DNA of 64,000 nt, taken from JAPLDA01 sp043783155 (GTDB taxonomy: Bacteria > Bacteroidota > Bacteroidia > AKYH767-A > 2013-40CM-41-45). Below the pieces are notes generated by a model, which was given only the letters and a program-made list of their open reading frames with translations, was not told the origin of the DNA and did not search any database. Below are positions 63,960-64,000 of this stretch, piece after piece (positions within the stretch are counted from its first letter, which is position 1; each line of letters starts with the position of its first letter). The stretch is taken from contig JAYVZS010000065.1 in the NCBI GenBank assembly GCA_043783155.1, positions 1 to 64,000 of the forward strand, written 5' to 3'. Made by a program: the position numbers and the translations under genes.

Positions 63960-64000
63960 TAGAATTTAAAATAGATAAACGGATTAAATCCCATGGAAGT
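63959..64000 (-). CDS. C-terminal tail of a probable MBOAT acyltransferase (partial)
   Basis: The last 13 codons of a gene entering from the right edge read TSMGFNPFIYFKF, then TAA. MBOAT family proteins of Bacteroidota commonly end in PFIYFxF, and AlgI-like MBOATs are the standard partner of AlgX/AlgJ-like proteins. The stop overlaps the ATG of the acetyltransferase (TAATG), indicating tight coupling. Only the tail is visible, so the assignment rests mainly on context. Confidence 0.5.
   Translation of the reverse strand, partial: TSMGFNPFIYFKF

Overview
The window looks like chromosomal DNA of a Bacteroidota bacterium, probably from a gliding or surface-adhering lineage such as Chitinophagales, Sphingobacteriales or Cytophagales; I cannot place it further. 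The reasons are many secreted proteins with type IX secretion (T9SS) type A C-terminal sorting domains, the gliding lipoprotein GldH, SprB-like adhesin repeats, a LytTR/propeller sensor pair, promoters of the TTTG-N18-TAnnTTTG type, and weak Shine-Dalgarno sequences. I saw no rRNA, tRNA, CRISPR array or intact transposase gene.

Region 1-15.3 kb (minus strand): a kelch-type secreted protein cut by the window edge, a 3,043-residue cysteine-rich adhesin with Ig/PKD, SprB-like and IPT modules and a good terminator, then a LytTR response regulator and its propeller-type histidine kinase. Region 15.3-17.7 kb: a small AT-rich, decaying island with an ORF broken by an in-frame stop, a zinc-ribbon membrane protein, an orphan protein, remnants, and an inverted-repeat element that appears to have cut off a signal-peptide gene. 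Region 17.8-24.7 kb: T9SS cargo, a lipoprotein fused to a Pmp3/YqaE membrane domain, outer-membrane barrels and an M1 aminopeptidase lipoprotein. Region 24.7-29.8 kb: an alpha/beta hydrolase-dnaG operon and a polyprenyl diphosphate synthase, surrounded by non-autonomous mobile repeats. One related palindromic repeat lies in frame inside dnaG.

Region 30-40 kb: a GT-C glycosyltransferase and a GH16-like protein, an FAD/NAD(P)-binding protein, two tandem M43 metalloproteases, and a cystathionine gamma-synthase-like enzyme with a textbook Bacteroidota promoter. Region 40-52 kb: holB, ricT (PSP1), gldH and a class A penicillin-binding protein. I recall this as a conserved neighbourhood, here interrupted by a higBA toxin-antitoxin module, an M16 peptidase pair and lipoproteins. 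An octamer tandem repeat sits directly in front of ricT.

Region 52-64 kb is the most interesting part. The succinyl-CoA:3-ketoacid CoA-transferase operon is split by a GT-C membrane enzyme. It is followed by a GT2 enzyme, two GT-C-like polytopic membrane proteins and an AlgX/AlgJ-like SGNH acetyltransferase (with the tail of a probable MBOAT partner at the window edge), plus a GH5-like glycosidase. Three of these unrelated membrane-anchored enzymes end in the same fascin-like beta-trefoil module, with the recurrent pattern G-x-F-V-C-A-D ... A-N-R ... W-E-x-F. I infer an envelope polysaccharide or lipid-linked glycan assembly and O-acetylation locus whose enzymes share a common extracytoplasmic recognition domain; I do not recognise it as a described system.
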